From Leucobacter chromiiresistens (GTDB taxonomy: Bacteria; Actinomycetota; Actinomycetes; Actinomycetales; Microbacteriaceae), in NCBI RefSeq assembly GCF_900102345.1, contig NZ_FNKB01000002.1, forward strand, positions 124,001 to 188,000: a DNA stretch of 64,000 bases, given 5' to 3'. Each line of letters starts with the position of its first letter. Within the stretch, counting starts at the first letter, position 1. Made by a program: the position numbers and the translations under genes. The notes beneath the pieces are model-generated. The model was not told the origin of the DNA. It saw nothing but the letters and a program-made list of their open reading frames with translations, and searched no databases. Below, piece by piece: positions 42,558 to 52,651 of this stretch.

Positions 42558-42582
42558 GCGGTGACGTGAAGGAGGAAGAGAA

Positions 42583-42963
42583 ATGGTGGAGTCGATCGCA
42601 CGCGTGCGTCATATCCGCATCACCCCCCAGAAGGCCCGTCGTGTCATTGACCTGGTCCGCGGGAAGAACGCGCAGGAGGCCCTCGCCATCCTGAAGTTCG
42701 CCCCCCAGGCCGCAGCGGAGCCGATTTTCAAGCTCGTCGCCTCGGCGATCGCGAATGCGCGCGTCAAGGCCGACAAGGAGAACCTGCGTCTCAATGAGGA
42801 CGAGCTCGTCGTGGCTCGTGCCTTCGTGGACGAGGGCGCGACGCTGAAGCGTTTCCGCCCCCGCGCACAGGGCCGCGCATTCCGTATCAACAAGCGCACC
42901 AGCCACATCACCATCGTGCTGCAGACGGCTGATGAGCTCGCCGCCGTGAAGAAGGGAGCCTAG
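42583..42963 (+). CDS. rplV: 50S ribosomal protein L22
   Basis: A 126-residue L22 lining the exit tunnel, with [20 protein letters not shown] and the tunnel hairpin [20 protein letters not shown]. The SD GGAGGAAG is good. No macrolide-type hairpin deletion is visible. Confidence 0.98.
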   Translation: MVESIARVRHIRITPQKARRVIDLVRGKNAQEALAILKFAPQAAAEPIFKLVASAIANARVKADKENLRLNEDELVVARAFVDEGATLKRFRPRAQGRAFRINKRTSHITIVLQTADELAAVKKGA

Positions 42964-42965
42964 GT

Positions 42966-43724
42966 ATGGGCCAGAAGATTCATCCCTATGGCTTCCGCCT
43001 CGGGGTCACCACCGATCACGTGTCGCGTTGGTTCTCGGACTCGACGAAGGCCGGTCAGCGTTACGCCGACTACCTCGCCGAGGACATCAAGATCCGTCAG
43101 CACCTGACGAAGCAGCTCGATCGTGCGGGCGTCTCGCGCGTCGAGATCGAGCGCACCCGTGACCGCGTCCGCGTGGACATCCACTCGGCGCGTCCCGGCA
43201 TCGTCATCGGTCGCCGCGGCGCCGAGGCCGAGCGCATCCGCGCCGACCTCGAGAAGCTCACCGGCAAGCAGATCCAGCTGAACATCCTCGAGGTCAAGAA
43301 CCCCGAGGCCGACGCTCAGCTCGTCGCCCAGGGCATCGCCGAGCAGCTCGCTGCTCGTGTGGCGTTCCGCCGCGCGATGCGCAAGGGTCTGCAGGGCGCT
43401 CAGCGCGCCGGCGCCAAGGGCATCCGCATCCAGGTCTCCGGCCGCCTCGGCGGCGCCGAGATGAGCCGCTCGGAGTTCTACCGCGAAGGCCGTGTGCCGC
43501 TGCACACGCTCCGCGCGAACATCGATTACGGCTTCTACGAGGCGAAGACCACCTTCGGCCGCATCGGCGTGAAGGTCTGGATCTACAAGGGCGACCTGAC
43601 CAACAAGGAACTCGCCCGCGAGCAGGCGGCCCAGAAGCCGTCCCGCGACCGCGGCGACCGCCGCCGTGCGCCCCGTGGTGCACAGGCCGAGGCTGCACCC
43701 GCTGCAGCAGGAGCGGAGAAGTAA
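42966..43724 (+). CDS. rpsC: 30S ribosomal protein S3
   Basis: A 252-residue S3 with the KH domain ([20 protein letters not shown]) and the C-terminal mRNA-entry domain. The last 35 residues are an Arg/Ala-rich tail ([20 protein letters not shown]), longer than in E. coli and usual in actinobacteria. Only 2 bases after rplV. Confidence 0.98.
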   Translation: MGQKIHPYGFRLGVTTDHVSRWFSDSTKAGQRYADYLAEDIKIRQHLTKQLDRAGVSRVEIERTRDRVRVDIHSARPGIVIGRRGAEAERIRADLEKLTGKQIQLNILEVKNPEADAQLVAQGIAEQLAARVAFRRAMRKGLQGAQRAGAKGIRIQVSGRLGGAEMSRSEFYREGRVPLHTLRANIDYGFYEAKTTFGRIGVKVWIYKGDLTNKELAREQAAQKPSRDRGDRRRAPRGAQAEAAPAAAGAEK

Positions 43725-43726
43725 GC

Positions 43727-44146
43727 ATGCTGATTCCCCGTCGAGTCAAGTACCGCAAGCAGCACCACCCCAGCCGTACCGGCCAGTCCAAGGGCGGTAA
43801 CCAGATCGCCTTCGGCGAGTTCGGTATCCAGGCGCTGACCCCCGCTTACGTGACCAACCGTCAGATCGAGTCCGCTCGTATCGCGATGACGCGTCACATC
43901 AAGCGCGGCGGCAAGGTGTGGATCAACATCTACCCCGACCGTCCCCTCACCAAGAAGCCCGCGGAAACCCGCATGGGCTCGGGTAAGGGCTCGCCGGAGT
44001 GGTGGGTTGCCAATGTCAAGCCGGGCCGCGTCCTCTTCGAGGTCGCCGGTGTCGATGAGCAGCTCGCTCGTGAGGCGCTCACCCGCGCCATTCACAAGCT
44101 GCCGCTCAAGGCCCGCATTATCAAGCGCGAGGAGGGCGACGCGTAA
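43727..44146 (+). CDS. rplP: 50S ribosomal protein L16
   Basis: A 139-residue L16 that helps place tRNA in the A site. It starts [17 protein letters not shown] and has [16 protein letters not shown]. Its stop TAA overlaps the rpmC ATG (TAATG). Confidence 0.98.
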   Translation: MLIPRRVKYRKQHHPSRTGQSKGGNQIAFGEFGIQALTPAYVTNRQIESARIAMTRHIKRGGKVWINIYPDRPLTKKPAETRMGSGKGSPEWWVANVKPGRVLFEVAGVDEQLAREALTRAIHKLPLKARIIKREEGDA

Positions 44147-44451
44147 TGGCGATCGGTACCAAGGAACTGGCCATCACCGAGCTCGATAGCTTCGAGAACG
44201 AGCGACTGGCAGAAGAACTGAAGAAGGCGAAGGGCGAGCTCTTCAACCTTCGTTTCCAGTCGGCCACGGGCCAGCTGGAGAGCCACGGTCGCGTCCGCCA
44301 GGTGAAGCGCGACATCGCTCGCATCTACACCGTGCTGCGCGAGCGCGAGCTCGGCATTCGTGCCACCCCGGCTGCTGCGCCCGCGAAGGCGAAGAAGAGC
44401 AGCAAGAAGACCGAGCAGGCGGATGCCGCCGCTGAGACGAAGGAGGCCTGA
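44146..44451 (+). CDS. rpmC: 50S ribosomal protein L29
   Basis: L29 core of about 70 residues ([20 protein letters not shown], then [20 protein letters not shown]) with a C-terminal Ala/Lys/Glu extension to 101 residues. L29 is usually 60-75 residues, so the tail is an actinobacterial-type addition of unknown role. Coupled to rplP by a one-base overlap. Confidence 0.96.
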   Translation: MAIGTKELAITELDSFENERLAEELKKAKGELFNLRFQSATGQLESHGRVRQVKRDIARIYTVLRERELGIRATPAAAPAKAKKSSKKTEQADAAAETKEA

Positions 44452-44453
44452 AC

Positions 44454-44726
44454 ATGGCTGAGGTCGAGAAGGAACAGCGCGGCTACCGTAAGGCTCGCCG
44501 CGGATACGTCGTCAGCGACAAGATGGAGAAGACCATCGTCGTCGAGGTCGAGGATCGCGTGAAGCACCCGCTGTACGGCAAGGTGCTGCGTCGTTCGTCG
44601 AAGGTCAAGGCCCACGACGAGCAGAACACGGCCGGCATCGGCGATCTCGTGCTCATCCACGAGACCCGGCCGCTGAGCGCTTCGAAGCGCTGGCGTCTGG
44701 TCGAGGTCCTCGAGAAGGCGAAGTAA
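44454..44726 (+). CDS. rpsQ: 30S ribosomal protein S17
   Basis: A 90-residue S17, an OB-fold 16S binder, with [20 protein letters not shown] and the C-terminal [19 protein letters not shown]. Its stop codon lies inside a 9-bp hairpin that marks the S10/spc boundary. Confidence 0.97.
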   Translation: MAEVEKEQRGYRKARRGYVVSDKMEKTIVVEVEDRVKHPLYGKVLRRSSKVKAHDEQNTAGIGDLVLIHETRPLSASKRWRLVEVLEKAK

Positions 44727-44741
44727 GCCCTCGGGCTTACT
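44722..44741 (+). other. Hairpin over the rpsQ stop at the S10/spc operon boundary
   Basis: Perfect 9-bp arms AGTAAGCCC and GGGCTTACT with a 2-base centre. It includes the stop codon of rpsQ and precedes rplN by 17 bases; possible processing or attenuation point. Confidence 0.55.
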
Positions 44742-44758
44742 CAGTGAAGGAGTAGCAA

Positions 44759-45127
44759 GTGATTCAGCAGGAATCCCGACTCAAGGTGGCCGACAACAGC
44801 GGCGCCAAGGAGTTGCTCACGATCCGTGTCCTCGGTGGCTCGAAGCGTCGTTACGCCGGTCTCGGCGACACGATCGTTGCGACCGTCAAGGACGCGATCC
44901 CCGGTGGCAACGTCAAGAAGGGCGATGTGGTCAAGGCCGTCATCGTCCGGACCCGCAAGTCGACCCGTCGCGTGGACGGTTCGTACATCGCGTTCGACGA
45001 GAACGCCGCCGTTATCCTCAAGGCCGACGGGGAGCCCCGCGGCACCCGCATCTTCGGGCCGGTCGGACGTGAACTCCGCGACAAGCGGTTCATGAAGATC
45101 GTCTCGCTCGCACCGGAGGTGATCTAG
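44759..45127 (+). CDS. rplN: 50S ribosomal protein L14
   Basis: A 122-residue L14 starting with GTG behind [27 protein letters not shown]. It forms an inter-subunit bridge and contacts L19. Typical end [12 protein letters not shown]. First gene of the spc part. Confidence 0.98.
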   Translation: MIQQESRLKVADNSGAKELLTIRVLGGSKRRYAGLGDTIVATVKDAIPGGNVKKGDVVKAVIVRTRKSTRRVDGSYIAFDENAAVILKADGEPRGTRIFGPVGRELRDKRFMKIVSLAPEVI

Positions 45128-45131
45128 TCCT

Positions 45132-45497
45132 ATGGGCGCAAAGATCAAGAAGGGTGACCTCGTCGAGGTCATCTCTGGCCCGTCGCAGGAGCGCGGCGGC
45201 TACAAGGGCAAGCAGGGTCGAGTGATCGAGGTTCTCTCCGACACCGACCGCGTCGTGGTGGAGGGCGTGAACTACGTCACCAAGCACGCACGCGTCGGCC
45301 AGTCGGACCGTGGCACCCGCGAGGGTGGCATCGAGACCGTCGAGGCTCCGATCCATGTGTCCAACGTCGCAGTCGTCGACCCCGAGACGAAGAAGCCGAC
45401 CCGCGTCGGATTCCGCGTCGAAGAGGTCGAGAAGGACGGCAAGAAGAAGACGGTTCGCGTTCGTTTCGCGAAGAAGTCCGGGAAGGATCTCGCATGA
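45132..45497 (+). CDS. rplX: 50S ribosomal protein L24
   Basis: A 121-residue L24 with the KOW motif ([20 protein letters not shown], then GKQGRVIEV), an assembly initiator near the exit tunnel. Four bases after rplN; its stop overlaps the rplE start by 4 bases (ATGA). Confidence 0.97.
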   Translation: MGAKIKKGDLVEVISGPSQERGGYKGKQGRVIEVLSDTDRVVVEGVNYVTKHARVGQSDRGTREGGIETVEAPIHVSNVAVVDPETKKPTRVGFRVEEVEKDGKKKTVRVRFAKKSGKDLA

Positions 45498-46063
45498 CCG
45501 AGACTGCAGCGACCACCGCTCAGCCCCGCCTGAAGCAGAAGTACCGCTCCGAGATCGTTCCGCAGCTCCGCGAGGAGTTCGGCTACGCCAACATCATGCA
45601 GGTTCCCGGCGTCGTCAAGGTCGTCGTGAACACGGGTGTCGGCGAGGCCGCTCGCGATAGCAAGGTCATCGAGGGTGCGATCGCCGATCTCGTGAAGATC
45701 ACCGGCCAGAAGCCGATGGTCACGAAGGCCCGCAAGTCCATCGCGCAGTTCAAGCTGCGCGAGGGCCAGGCCATCGGTGCTCACGTCACGCTTCGCGGCG
45801 ATCGGTCGTGGGAGTTCCTCGACCGTCTCGTGAACCTCGCACTGCCGCGCATCCGCGATTTCCGCGGGCTGTCGCCGCGTCAGTTCGACGGAAACGGCAA
45901 CTACACCTTCGGGTTGACCGAGCAGAGTGTGTTCCACGAGATCGATCAGGATAAGATTGATCGCGTGCGTGGCTTCGACATCACTGTCGTGACCACCGCC
46001 AAGACCGACGATGAGGGCCGTGCGCTGCTTCGCGCGCTCGGTTTCCCGTTCAAGTCGGAATAA
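45494..46063 (+). CDS. rplE: 50S ribosomal protein L5
   Basis: A 189-residue L5 binding 5S rRNA, with [16 protein letters not shown], the [20 protein letters not shown] block and [14 protein letters not shown]. In most actinobacteria a small S14 gene (rpsZ) follows; here a hairpin and then rpsH follow instead. Confidence 0.98.
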   Translation: MTETAATTAQPRLKQKYRSEIVPQLREEFGYANIMQVPGVVKVVVNTGVGEAARDSKVIEGAIADLVKITGQKPMVTKARKSIAQFKLREGQAIGAHVTLRGDRSWEFLDRLVNLALPRIRDFRGLSPRQFDGNGNYTFGLTEQSVFHEIDQDKIDRVRGFDITVVTTAKTDDEGRALLRALGFPFKSE

Positions 46064-46083
46064 CTGAATAGTCCAAACGGTGA

Positions 46084-46109
46084 GGGTGCCCGGGATTTCC
46101 CGGGCACCC
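46084..46109 (+). other. Strong hairpin between rplE and rpsH
   Basis: Perfect 12-bp arms GGGTGCCCGGGA and TCCCGGGCACCC with a TT centre, in a 118-base gap that holds no S14 gene. A partial terminator or processing site. Confidence 0.65.
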
Positions 46110-46181
46110 AATCCGTGTGTCACCCAGGTCATGCGGCGGTGTACCGACGTATGAAACCAGGCGAGAAAGAAAGAGTCACTC

Positions 46182-46580
46182 ATGACGATGACTGATCCGG
46201 TAGCAGACATGCTCACCCGGCTGCGCAACGCAAACTCTGCGCATCATGACGACGTTTCGCTCCCCGGCTCGAAGCTGAAGGAGCGGATCGCTGAGATCCT
46301 CAAGCGCGAGGGCTACATCCAGGACTGGAAGGTCGAGGCGGCGCGCGTCGGCACGACCATCACCATGTCCCTGAAGTACGGCCCGAACCGCGAGCGTTCC
46401 ATCGAGGGCATCAAGCGGGTCTCCAAGCCCGGCCTTCGCGTGTACGCGGGCTCGACCGAGATCCCGAGCGTGCTCGGCGGACTCGGCATCGCGATCCTGT
46501 CCACCTCCTCCGGTCTGCTGACCGACCGCGAGGCCGAGCAGAAGGGCGTCGGCGGGGAAGTCCTCGCCTACGTGTGGTAA
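46182..46580 (+). CDS. rpsH: 30S ribosomal protein S8
   Basis: A 132-residue S8 that starts [20 protein letters not shown] and ends [11 protein letters not shown]. In enteric bacteria S8 regulates the spc operon. Preceded by AGAAAGAAAGAG-type purine-rich SD. Confidence 0.98.
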   Translation: MTMTDPVADMLTRLRNANSAHHDDVSLPGSKLKERIAEILKREGYIQDWKVEAARVGTTITMSLKYGPNRERSIEGIKRVSKPGLRVYAGSTEIPSVLGGLGIAILSTSSGLLTDREAEQKGVGGEVLAYVW

Positions 46581-46586
46581 CGCGTC

Positions 46587-47123
46587 ATGTCACGTATTGG
46601 TAAGCTTCCCATCGCCGTTCCCGGCGGTGTAGATGTCAAGATCGACGGCCAGAAGGTCACGGTCAAGGGCGCGAAGGGCGAGCTCTCGCTCGTCGTCGCA
46701 GAGCCCATCCGCGTCGCTCTCGAAGACGGACAGGTACTCGTCACCCGTCCGAACGACGAGCGCGACTCCCGAGCGCTGCACGGCCTGAGCCGCACGCTCA
46801 TCAACAACAACATCATCGGTGTCACCGAGGGCTACTCGAAGCAGCTCGAGGTCGTCGGCACGGGATACCGCGTGCAGCAGAAGGGCTCGGGCCTGGAGCT
46901 CGCGCTCGGCTTCTCGCACCCGGTCAGCGTCGAGGCCCCCGAGGGGATCACGCTCGCGGTCGAGGGCAACACCAAGATCACCGTCAGCGGGATCTCGAAG
47001 CAGGCTGTCGGCGAAGCCGCAGCCAACATCCGCAAGCTGAAGAAGCCGGAGCCCTACAAGGGCAAGGGCATTCGCTACGCGGGCGAGGTCGTCCGTCGCA
47101 AGGCAGGAAAGGCTGGTAAGTAA
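46587..47123 (+). CDS. rplF: 50S ribosomal protein L6
   Basis: A 178-residue L6 with two similar domains, beginning [20 protein letters not shown] and with the C-terminal [21 protein letters not shown]. It lies near the GTPase centre and follows rpsH by 6 bases. Confidence 0.98.
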   Translation: MSRIGKLPIAVPGGVDVKIDGQKVTVKGAKGELSLVVAEPIRVALEDGQVLVTRPNDERDSRALHGLSRTLINNNIIGVTEGYSKQLEVVGTGYRVQQKGSGLELALGFSHPVSVEAPEGITLAVEGNTKITVSGISKQAVGEAAANIRKLKKPEPYKGKGIRYAGEVVRRKAGKAGK

Positions 47124-47126
47124 CCC

Positions 47127-47501
47127 ATGGCCGCTTCAGTATCCCGGGCTAAGGGTCGGTCGGCTGCGCGCGTTCGCCGCCACACCCGCCTGCGCAAGAA
47201 GATCGTCGGCACGGAGGTCCGCCCCCGTCTCGTCGTCAACCGCTCGTCGCGCCACGTCTTCGTACAGGTCGTCGACGATTCCAAGGGTCTCACCCTCGCA
47301 TCGGCCTCCACCATGGAAGCCGACCTCCGCTCGTTCGACGGTGACAAGACCGCCAAGGCACGCAAGGTCGGCGAACTCGTCGCCGAGCGCGCCAAGGGCG
47401 CTGGCATCGACGCAGTGGTCTTCGACCGCGGCGGGAGCAAGTACGCCGGTCGCGTCGCCGCGATCGCCGATGGCGCTCGTGAAGGAGGGCTGACCCTGTG
47501 A
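47127..47501 (+). CDS. rplR: 50S ribosomal protein L18
   Basis: A 124-residue L18 binding 5S rRNA, with [20 protein letters not shown] and the C-terminal [20 protein letters not shown]. Its stop overlaps the rpsE GTG by 4 bases. Confidence 0.97.
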   Translation: MAASVSRAKGRSAARVRRHTRLRKKIVGTEVRPRLVVNRSSRHVFVQVVDDSKGLTLASASTMEADLRSFDGDKTAKARKVGELVAERAKGAGIDAVVFDRGGSKYAGRVAAIADGAREGGLTL

Positions 47502-48208
47502 GCAACGAAACGAAGGAGCAGCAAGTGTCTGCAGAGGCCCAGTCTGAGACGACGGCCGCGCAGGCCGCTCCGGCTCAGGATCACCGCAACGAGCCGCGCG
47601 AGCAGCGTCGCGGAAGCCGCGATCGCGGCACCCGCAACGAGCGCGGCGGCCGCGACCGCAACGAGAGCCAGTTCCTCGAGCGCGTCGTCACCATCAACCG
47701 CGTCTCGAAGGTCGTCAAGGGCGGCCGTCGCTTCAGCTTCACCGCGCTCGTCGTGGTGGGCGATGGCAACGGCACCGTCGGCGTCGGCTACGGCAAGGCG
47801 AAGGAGGTGCCCCTCGCGATCGCGAAGGGCGTCGAGGAGGCGAAGAAGAACTTCTTCCGCGTCCCCCGCGTCGCGAGCACCATCCCGCACCCCGTGCAGG
47901 GCGAGGCCGCAGCCGGCGTCGTGCTGCTGCGTCCGGCTGCAGCCGGTACCGGTGTCATCGCCGGTGGTCCGGTCCGCGCCGTTCTCGAGTGCGCCGGCAT
48001 CCACGACGTGCTGAGCAAGTCGCTCGGCTCGTCGAACACCCTGAACATCGTGCATGCGACCGTCGAGGCGCTGCAGCAGCTCGAGGAGCCCCGCTCCGTC
48101 GCAGCTCGCCGCGGTCTCGACTTCGACCGCGTCGCTCCGGCCCGCATCGTGCGCGCCGAGGCGAAGGCCGCGGCCGACGCTGCCGCGAAGGCAAAGGCAG
48201 GTGCGTAA
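47498..48208 (+). CDS. rpsE: 30S ribosomal protein S5
   Basis: A 236-residue S5, longer than the E. coli protein (167) because of a charged N-terminal extension of about 50 residues (Arg/Glu/Asn-rich) and an Ala/Lys tail. The core has [20 protein letters not shown] and [16 protein letters not shown]. The GTG at 47498 has GAAGGAGGG at 8 bases; a second in-frame GTG at 47525 also has an SD (AAGGAG), so two forms are possible. Confidence 0.97.
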   Translation: MSNETKEQQVSAEAQSETTAAQAAPAQDHRNEPREQRRGSRDRGTRNERGGRDRNESQFLERVVTINRVSKVVKGGRRFSFTALVVVGDGNGTVGVGYGKAKEVPLAIAKGVEEAKKNFFRVPRVASTIPHPVQGEAAAGVVLLRPAAAGTGVIAGGPVRAVLECAGIHDVLSKSLGSSNTLNIVHATVEALQQLEEPRSVAARRGLDFDRVAPARIVRAEAKAAADAAAKAKAGA

Positions 48209-48396
48209 TGGCGAAGAGCCTGAAGGTTACGCAGACGAAGTCCGTCATCAGTGAGAAGCAGAACCAGCGCGACACGCTGCGCAGCTTGGGCCTCAAGAAG
48301 ATCGGCCAGTCGGTCGTTCGCGAGGACACCCAGGCCAACCGCGGCTACATTCGCGCGGTCGCTCACCTGGTAGTGGTTGAGGAGATCGACGCATGA
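48208..48396 (+). CDS. rpmD: 50S ribosomal protein L30
   Basis: A 62-residue L30: [20 protein letters not shown], then [20 protein letters not shown]. Its ATG overlaps the rpsE stop (TAATG) and its own stop overlaps the rplO start, so the three genes are coupled. Confidence 0.97.
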   Translation: MAKSLKVTQTKSVISEKQNQRDTLRSLGLKKIGQSVVREDTQANRGYIRAVAHLVVVEEIDA

Positions 48397-48854
48397 GCGA
48401 GAACAACGAGGAGCGTGAGTCGGTGCTGAAGGCGCACCACCTCCGTCCGGCTCCCGGTGCCAAGAAGGCCAAGACCCGCGTGGGTCGCGGCGAGGCATCG
48501 AAGGGCAAGACCGCGGGCCGCGGTACCAAGGGAACCAAGGCCCGGTACCAGGTCAAGGTGGGCTTCGAGGGCGGGCAGATGCCGCTGCACATGCGCACCC
48601 CGAAGCTGCGCGGGTTCAAGAACCCGTTCCGCACCGAGTACCAGGTGGTGAACGTCGCGAAGCTCGCAGAGCTCTACCCGCAGGGTGGCGACGTGACCGT
48701 CGAGGATCTCGTGGCCAAGGGCGCCGTGCGCAAGAACCAGCCCGTCAAGGTGCTGGGCGACGGCGACCTCCAGGTAAAGCTCTCCGTGCAGGTCGACAAG
48801 GTCTCGAGCTCCGCGGAGCAGAAGATCGTCGCCGCAGGCGGAGCAGTGAAGTAA
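48393..48854 (+). CDS. rplO: 50S ribosomal protein L15
   Basis: A 153-residue L15 with the basic glycine-rich N-terminal part [20 protein letters not shown] and [18 protein letters not shown]. Last gene of the spc operon here; a double hairpin separates it from secY. Confidence 0.97.
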   Translation: MSENNEERESVLKAHHLRPAPGAKKAKTRVGRGEASKGKTAGRGTKGTKARYQVKVGFEGGQMPLHMRTPKLRGFKNPFRTEYQVVNVAKLAELYPQGGDVTVEDLVAKGAVRKNQPVKVLGDGDLQVKLSVQVDKVSSSAEQKIVAAGGAVK

Positions 48855-48878
48855 CGGTCCATTCGGATCAGCAGTATC

Positions 48879-48946
48879 CTCGGGAATCTCCCGAGTAGCG
48901 GGGGCGCGGTGGGTACGGCATGCATGCCGTACCCACCCACCCCCGC
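48879..48946 (+). terminator. Double hairpin terminator between rplO and secY
   Basis: First stem: CTCGGGA/TCCCGAG (48879-48895). Second: a perfect 28-base palindrome (48909-48936, centre GGCATGCATGCC) extended by outer arms GCGGGGG (48898-48904) and CCCCCGC (48940-48946), followed by TGTTGTGTTT. Strong evidence that secY is a separate transcription unit; a TAGGCT at 49003-49008 may be its -10 box. Confidence 0.85.
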
Positions 48947-49066
48947 TGTTGTGTTTCACCCGCCATTCATGGCGATGGCTCGGTCTTGCGGCGCTCGCCG
49001 TGTAGGCTGAAGAAATTGGTTCTCGTCGGTAGGCGAAGCCCCTTACGACGTTCCAGGAGGCAGATT

Positions 49067-50392
49067 TTGTTCAGCGCCATCGGACGGATCTTCCGGACAC
49101 CCGATCTGCGGCGGAAGATCGTCTTCACGCTCGCCATCGTGTCGTTGTTCCGGCTCGGGTCATTCATCCCCGCACCGTTCGTCGACTTCAACAACGTTCA
49201 GGCGTGCCTGGTGGCAAACCAGAATCAGGGCAGCTCCGGTCTGTACGACATGATCAACCTCTTCAGCGGCGGCGCGCTGCTGCAGCTGTCGATCTTCGCC
49301 CTCGGCATCATGCCCTACATCACGGCGTCGATCATCACCCAGCTCCTGCGCGTCGTGATCCCGCACTTCGAGGCGCTGCACAAGGAGGGCCAGGCCGGTC
49401 AAGCCAAGCTCACGCAGTACACCCGCTACCTGACGATCGCCCTCGCGATCCTGCAGTCCACCACGCTCATCACGGTCGCCCGCTCGGGCCAGCTGTTCGG
49501 CGCCGCGGCCAACCAGGCGTGCCAGAACCTGGTCTCCCAGGAATGGTGGGCCGTGCTCATCATGATCATCACGATGACCGCGGGAACGGGTCTCATCATG
49601 TGGTTCGGCGAGCTCATCACCGAGCGCGGCGTCGGCAACGGCATGTCGCTCCTCATCTTCACGTCGATCGCGGCGACCTTCCCCGGCGCCATGTGGATCA
49701 TCAAGGAGTCGCGCGGCTGGGAGGTCTTCTTCATCGTGCTCGCCGTCGGCCTGCTCGTCGTGGCGGCGGTCGTCTTCGTCGAGCAGTCGCAGCGGCGCAT
49801 CCCGGTGCAGTACGCGAAGCGCGTGGTGGGGCGTCGCACCTACGGCGGCAGCAGCACCTACATCCCGATCAAGGTGAACATGGCGGGCGTCATCCCCGTG
49901 ATCTTCGCCTCGGCGATCCTGTACCTGCCCATGCTGATCACGCAGTTCAACCAGCCGCAGATCGGCGAGGACCCGAAGCCCTGGGTCGTGTGGATCCAGA
50001 ACAACCTGGTCTACGGCGACCAGCCGGTCTACATGCTCGTCTTCTTCCTGCTCGTCATCGGGTTCACCTTCTTCTACGTGCAGATCACGTTCAACCCCGA
50101 AGAGGTCTCCGACAACATGAAGCAGTACGGCGGCTTCATCCCGGGAATCCGCGCCGGGCGCCCGACCGCCGAGTACCTCAACTACGTGCTCACCCGCATC
50201 ACGAGCGCAGGTTCGCTCTACCTCGGCGTCATCGCCCTGCTCCCGCTCATCGCGCTGTCGTTCTTCGGGGCGAACCAGAACTTCCCGTTCGGCGGAGCGT
50301 CGATCCTCATCATCGTGGGCGTGGGCCTCGAGACGGTGAAGCAGATCGACGCGCAGCTGCAGCAGCGCCACTACGAAGGGCTCCTCAAGTGA
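49067..50392 (+). CDS. secY: Preprotein translocase subunit SecY
   Basis: A 441-residue channel subunit with ten membrane segments. It starts with TTG 6 bases after AGGAGG. Family marks: [55 protein letters not shown] and the late cytoplasmic loop [20 protein letters not shown] followed by GRPTAEYL. It forms the Sec channel used by the secreted and lipoproteins seen elsewhere in this window. Its stop overlaps the adk start. Confidence 0.98.
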   Translation: MFSAIGRIFRTPDLRRKIVFTLAIVSLFRLGSFIPAPFVDFNNVQACLVANQNQGSSGLYDMINLFSGGALLQLSIFALGIMPYITASIITQLLRVVIPHFEALHKEGQAGQAKLTQYTRYLTIALAILQSTTLITVARSGQLFGAAANQACQNLVSQEWWAVLIMIITMTAGTGLIMWFGELITERGVGNGMSLLIFTSIAATFPGAMWIIKESRGWEVFFIVLAVGLLVVAAVVFVEQSQRRIPVQYAKRVVGRRTYGGSSTYIPIKVNMAGVIPVIFASAILYLPMLITQFNQPQIGEDPKPWVVWIQNNLVYGDQPVYMLVFFLLVIGFTFFYVQITFNPEEVSDNMKQYGGFIPGIRAGRPTAEYLNYVLTRITSAGSLYLGVIALLPLIALSFFGANQNFPFGGASILIIVGVGLETVKQIDAQLQQRHYEGLLK

Positions 50393-50988
50393 CCGAAGCC
50401 ACCACCGCACGTCTGCTCATCATCGGGCCTCCCGGCGCCGGCAAGGGCACGCAGGCCGGCCGGATCGCCGAGCGCTACGGCGTGCCCGCGATCTCGACGG
50501 GCGACATCTTCCGCGCGAACATCCAGGGCGGCACGGAGCTCGGCAAGCAGGTGCAGGCCATCATCGAGCAGGGCGAGCTCGTGCCCGACGCGCTCACCAA
50601 TGAGATCGTCGCCGACCGGCTCGCGCAGGCCGACGCCGCGTCGGGGTTCCTGCTCGACGGGTACCCGCGCACGGTCGAGCAGGTGCACGCGCTCGACGGC
50701 ATGCTGAGCGGCGAGTCGCTCGACGCCGTCGTGCTGCTCGAAGCGGACCCCGAGGAGGTCATCGCCCGCCTGCTGAAGCGCGCAGCGCTCGAGGGGCGCG
50801 CCGACGACACCGAAGAGGTCATCCGGCACCGCCAGGACGTGTACGCCGCGCAGACGGCGCCCCTCATCGAGCTGTTCTCGGAGCGGGGCATCCTCGTCGC
50901 CGTCGACGGGCTCGGCACGATCGACGAGGTCTCGGAGCGGATCGCCGCCGGCCTGTCGGCGAAGCTGAGCGCCCGAGTCGGGCAGTAG
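50389..50988 (+). CDS. adk: Adenylate kinase
   Basis: A 199-residue kinase converting ATP + AMP to 2 ADP. P-loop [16 protein letters not shown]-binding [10 protein letters not shown] and FLLDGYPRT, and a short LID segment ([18 protein letters not shown]) without the zinc or beta-hairpin insertion, which is normal for actinobacteria. The GTG start overlaps the secY stop (GTGA). Confidence 0.97.
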   Translation: MTEATTARLLIIGPPGAGKGTQAGRIAERYGVPAISTGDIFRANIQGGTELGKQVQAIIEQGELVPDALTNEIVADRLAQADAASGFLLDGYPRTVEQVHALDGMLSGESLDAVVLLEADPEEVIARLLKRAALEGRADDTEEVIRHRQDVYAAQTAPLIELFSERGILVAVDGLGTIDEVSERIAAGLSAKLSARVGQ

Positions 50989-50991
50989 CCG

Positions 50992-51834
50992 TTGGCCCGT
51001 CGAGGTCTGCTGCGACGTTCGATCTACAAGTCGCCCGCGCAGCTGCGCCTGATGATCGAGCCGGGTCTTGCGACCGCCGCGGCGCTCGAGCAGATGCGCG
51101 CGGCGGTGGCGCCGGGCGTGACGCCGCTCGAACTCGACGCGATCGCTGAGCGGGCCATTCGCGAGCGCGGCGGAGCGCCGAACTTCATGCTCGAGCCCGG
51201 GTACCGCCACACCATCTGCGCGAACGTGAATCAGCACGTGGTGCACGCCATCCCGACCGATCGGCCGCTCGAGCCGGGCGACATCGTCGCTCTCGACGCC
51301 GGCGCCGTGGTCGACGGGTGGCACGGCGACTCGGCGTTCACCGCGGTGCTGCCCGATCACGCCGACCCGGAGCGCACTGCGGCGAATCAGCGGCTCAGCG
51401 ACGTCACCGAGCAGGCGATGTGGCGCGGGATCGCGCGGCTCGCCTCGGCCGCGCACCTCAACGAGGTGGGGGAGGCGGTCGCCGGCTACGTGCGCTCGCG
51501 CAGCGACTTCGGCGTGCTCGAGGACTACATCGGCCACGGGATCGGCCGCAGCATGCACGAGGATCCGCCGGTGTTCAACGTACCGGTGCGCCGTCGCGGG
51601 CCCGAGGTCAAACCGGGGCTGGTGGTCGCCATCGAGCCCATCATCTCCGCGGGCGGCATCGACACCGTCGTCGAGGACGACGATTGGACGGTGACGATCG
51701 CGGACGGCTCGATGAGCGCCCAGTGGGAGCACACCGTCGCCGTGCACGAACGGGGCATCTGGGTGCTCACCGCAGCGGACGGCGGCGCGAGCGGCCTGGA
51801 GCCGCTCGGCGTGCGCCCCGTTCCGATCCCGTGA
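50992..51834 (+). CDS. map: Methionine aminopeptidase, type I
   Basis: A 280-residue enzyme that removes initiator Met. Metal ligands: Asp in VALDAGAVVDGW, Asp in WHGDSAFTAV, His in GHGIGRSMHEDPP, Glu in VVAIEPIISAG and Glu in SAQWEHTVAV. The start is TTG three bases after adk, with no clear SD of its own, so it probably depends on coupling to adk. The family start RSIYKSPAQLRLM follows after a short basic leader. Confidence 0.95.
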   Translation: MARRGLLRRSIYKSPAQLRLMIEPGLATAAALEQMRAAVAPGVTPLELDAIAERAIRERGGAPNFMLEPGYRHTICANVNQHVVHAIPTDRPLEPGDIVALDAGAVVDGWHGDSAFTAVLPDHADPERTAANQRLSDVTEQAMWRGIARLASAAHLNEVGEAVAGYVRSRSDFGVLEDYIGHGIGRSMHEDPPVFNVPVRRRGPEVKPGLVVAIEPIISAGGIDTVVEDDDWTVTIADGSMSAQWEHTVAVHERGIWVLTAADGGASGLEPLGVRPVPIP

Positions 51835-51876
51835 CCGCGCTCGCCGGCGCGCCTCGCCGATGGAGACGCGCCGAGC

Positions 51877-51905
51877 TTTACAAAAGCCGACACGCCGAGT
51901 ACTCT
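51877..51905 (+). promoter_or_regulatory. Promoter of the infA (alpha) operon
   Basis: TTTACA (51877-51882), 17 bases, TACTCT (51900-51905), predicting a start near 51912 and a leader of about 110 bases. The 190-base gap after map holds no gene. Confidence 0.65.
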
Positions 51906-52023
51906 TGATCATTGGTGCTTTGCGCCTGCTTTTGCGTTCGCTCCGGCTCGATTCGGATCGGTCGGAGACGCAGCGGCTGAGCATTCGCATGACCAGTACA
52001 CCTACGCAAGCGATAGTGAGGCT

Positions 52024-52245
52024 ATGGCGAAGAAAGACGGCGTCATCGAGATCGAGGGACACATCGTCGAGGCTCTGCCGAACGCGATGTTCCGCGTCGA
52101 GCTGACCAACGGACATAAAGTGCTCGCTCACATCTCGGGCAAAATGCGCCAGCACTACATCCGCATCCTCCCCGAGGATCGCGTGATCGTCGAGCTGACG
52201 CCCTACGATCTGACCCGCGGCCGCATCGTCTACCGCTACAAGTAG
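52024..52245 (+). CDS. infA: Translation initiation factor IF-1
   Basis: A 73-residue S1/OB-fold protein: [20 protein letters not shown], then [20 protein letters not shown]. Complete and of standard length. Followed by rpmJ after 69 bases. Confidence 0.98.
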   Translation: MAKKDGVIEIEGHIVEALPNAMFRVELTNGHKVLAHISGKMRQHYIRILPEDRVIVELTPYDLTRGRIVYRYK

Positions 52246-52314
52246 GTCGCTGGGAAGTAACGACTCGCGGCACTCTGCGAGTACGAGGACAGCGATACAC
52301 ACGAAGGAACCATC

Positions 52315-52431
52315 ATGAAGGTCAATCCCAGCGTCAAGCCGATCTGCGATCACTGCAAGGTCATCCGTCGCCACGGACGCGTCATGGTGATCTGCAAGAG
52401 CAACCCGCGCCACAAGCAGCGCCAGGGCTGA
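52315..52431 (+). CDS. rpmJ: 50S ribosomal protein L36
   Basis: A 38-residue L36 ([20 protein letters not shown], then [18 protein letters not shown]) with the zinc-binding form: two Cys in CDHC, Cys27 and His32. GAAGGAA precedes the ATG. It is of standard length and lies in the usual infA-rpmJ-rpsM order. Confidence 0.96.
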   Translation: MKVNPSVKPICDHCKVIRRHGRVMVICKSNPRHKQRQG

Positions 52432-52577
52432 GGCCCGGTCGCCGCCGGCGGCTCCGCAGAACACACAACTGAATAACCGATCCAGCGCATCGAAGAACCC
52501 GCGCGGGTCTCATCCCATCGGACGCGCAGCGTCCGTGCGAGAGCCGCGATGAGCCGAAGGCTCACCTCGATCACGAG

Positions 52578-52612
52578 CGGGGGACACCTCGGGCCGGAGG
52601 CCCGAACCCCCG
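52578..52612 (+). other. Composite hairpin in the leader of rpsM
   Basis: Outer arms CGGGGG/CCCCCG (52578-52583, 52607-52612) and inner arms TCGGGCC/GGCCCGA (52589-52605) around a GGA loop, in the 220-base gene-free gap between rpmJ and rpsM. Candidate site of alpha-operon feedback control or attenuation. Confidence 0.5.
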
Positions 52613-52651
52613 ATGCGCACCACACCTCCACGATCCGCAAGGAGAGCCAAC

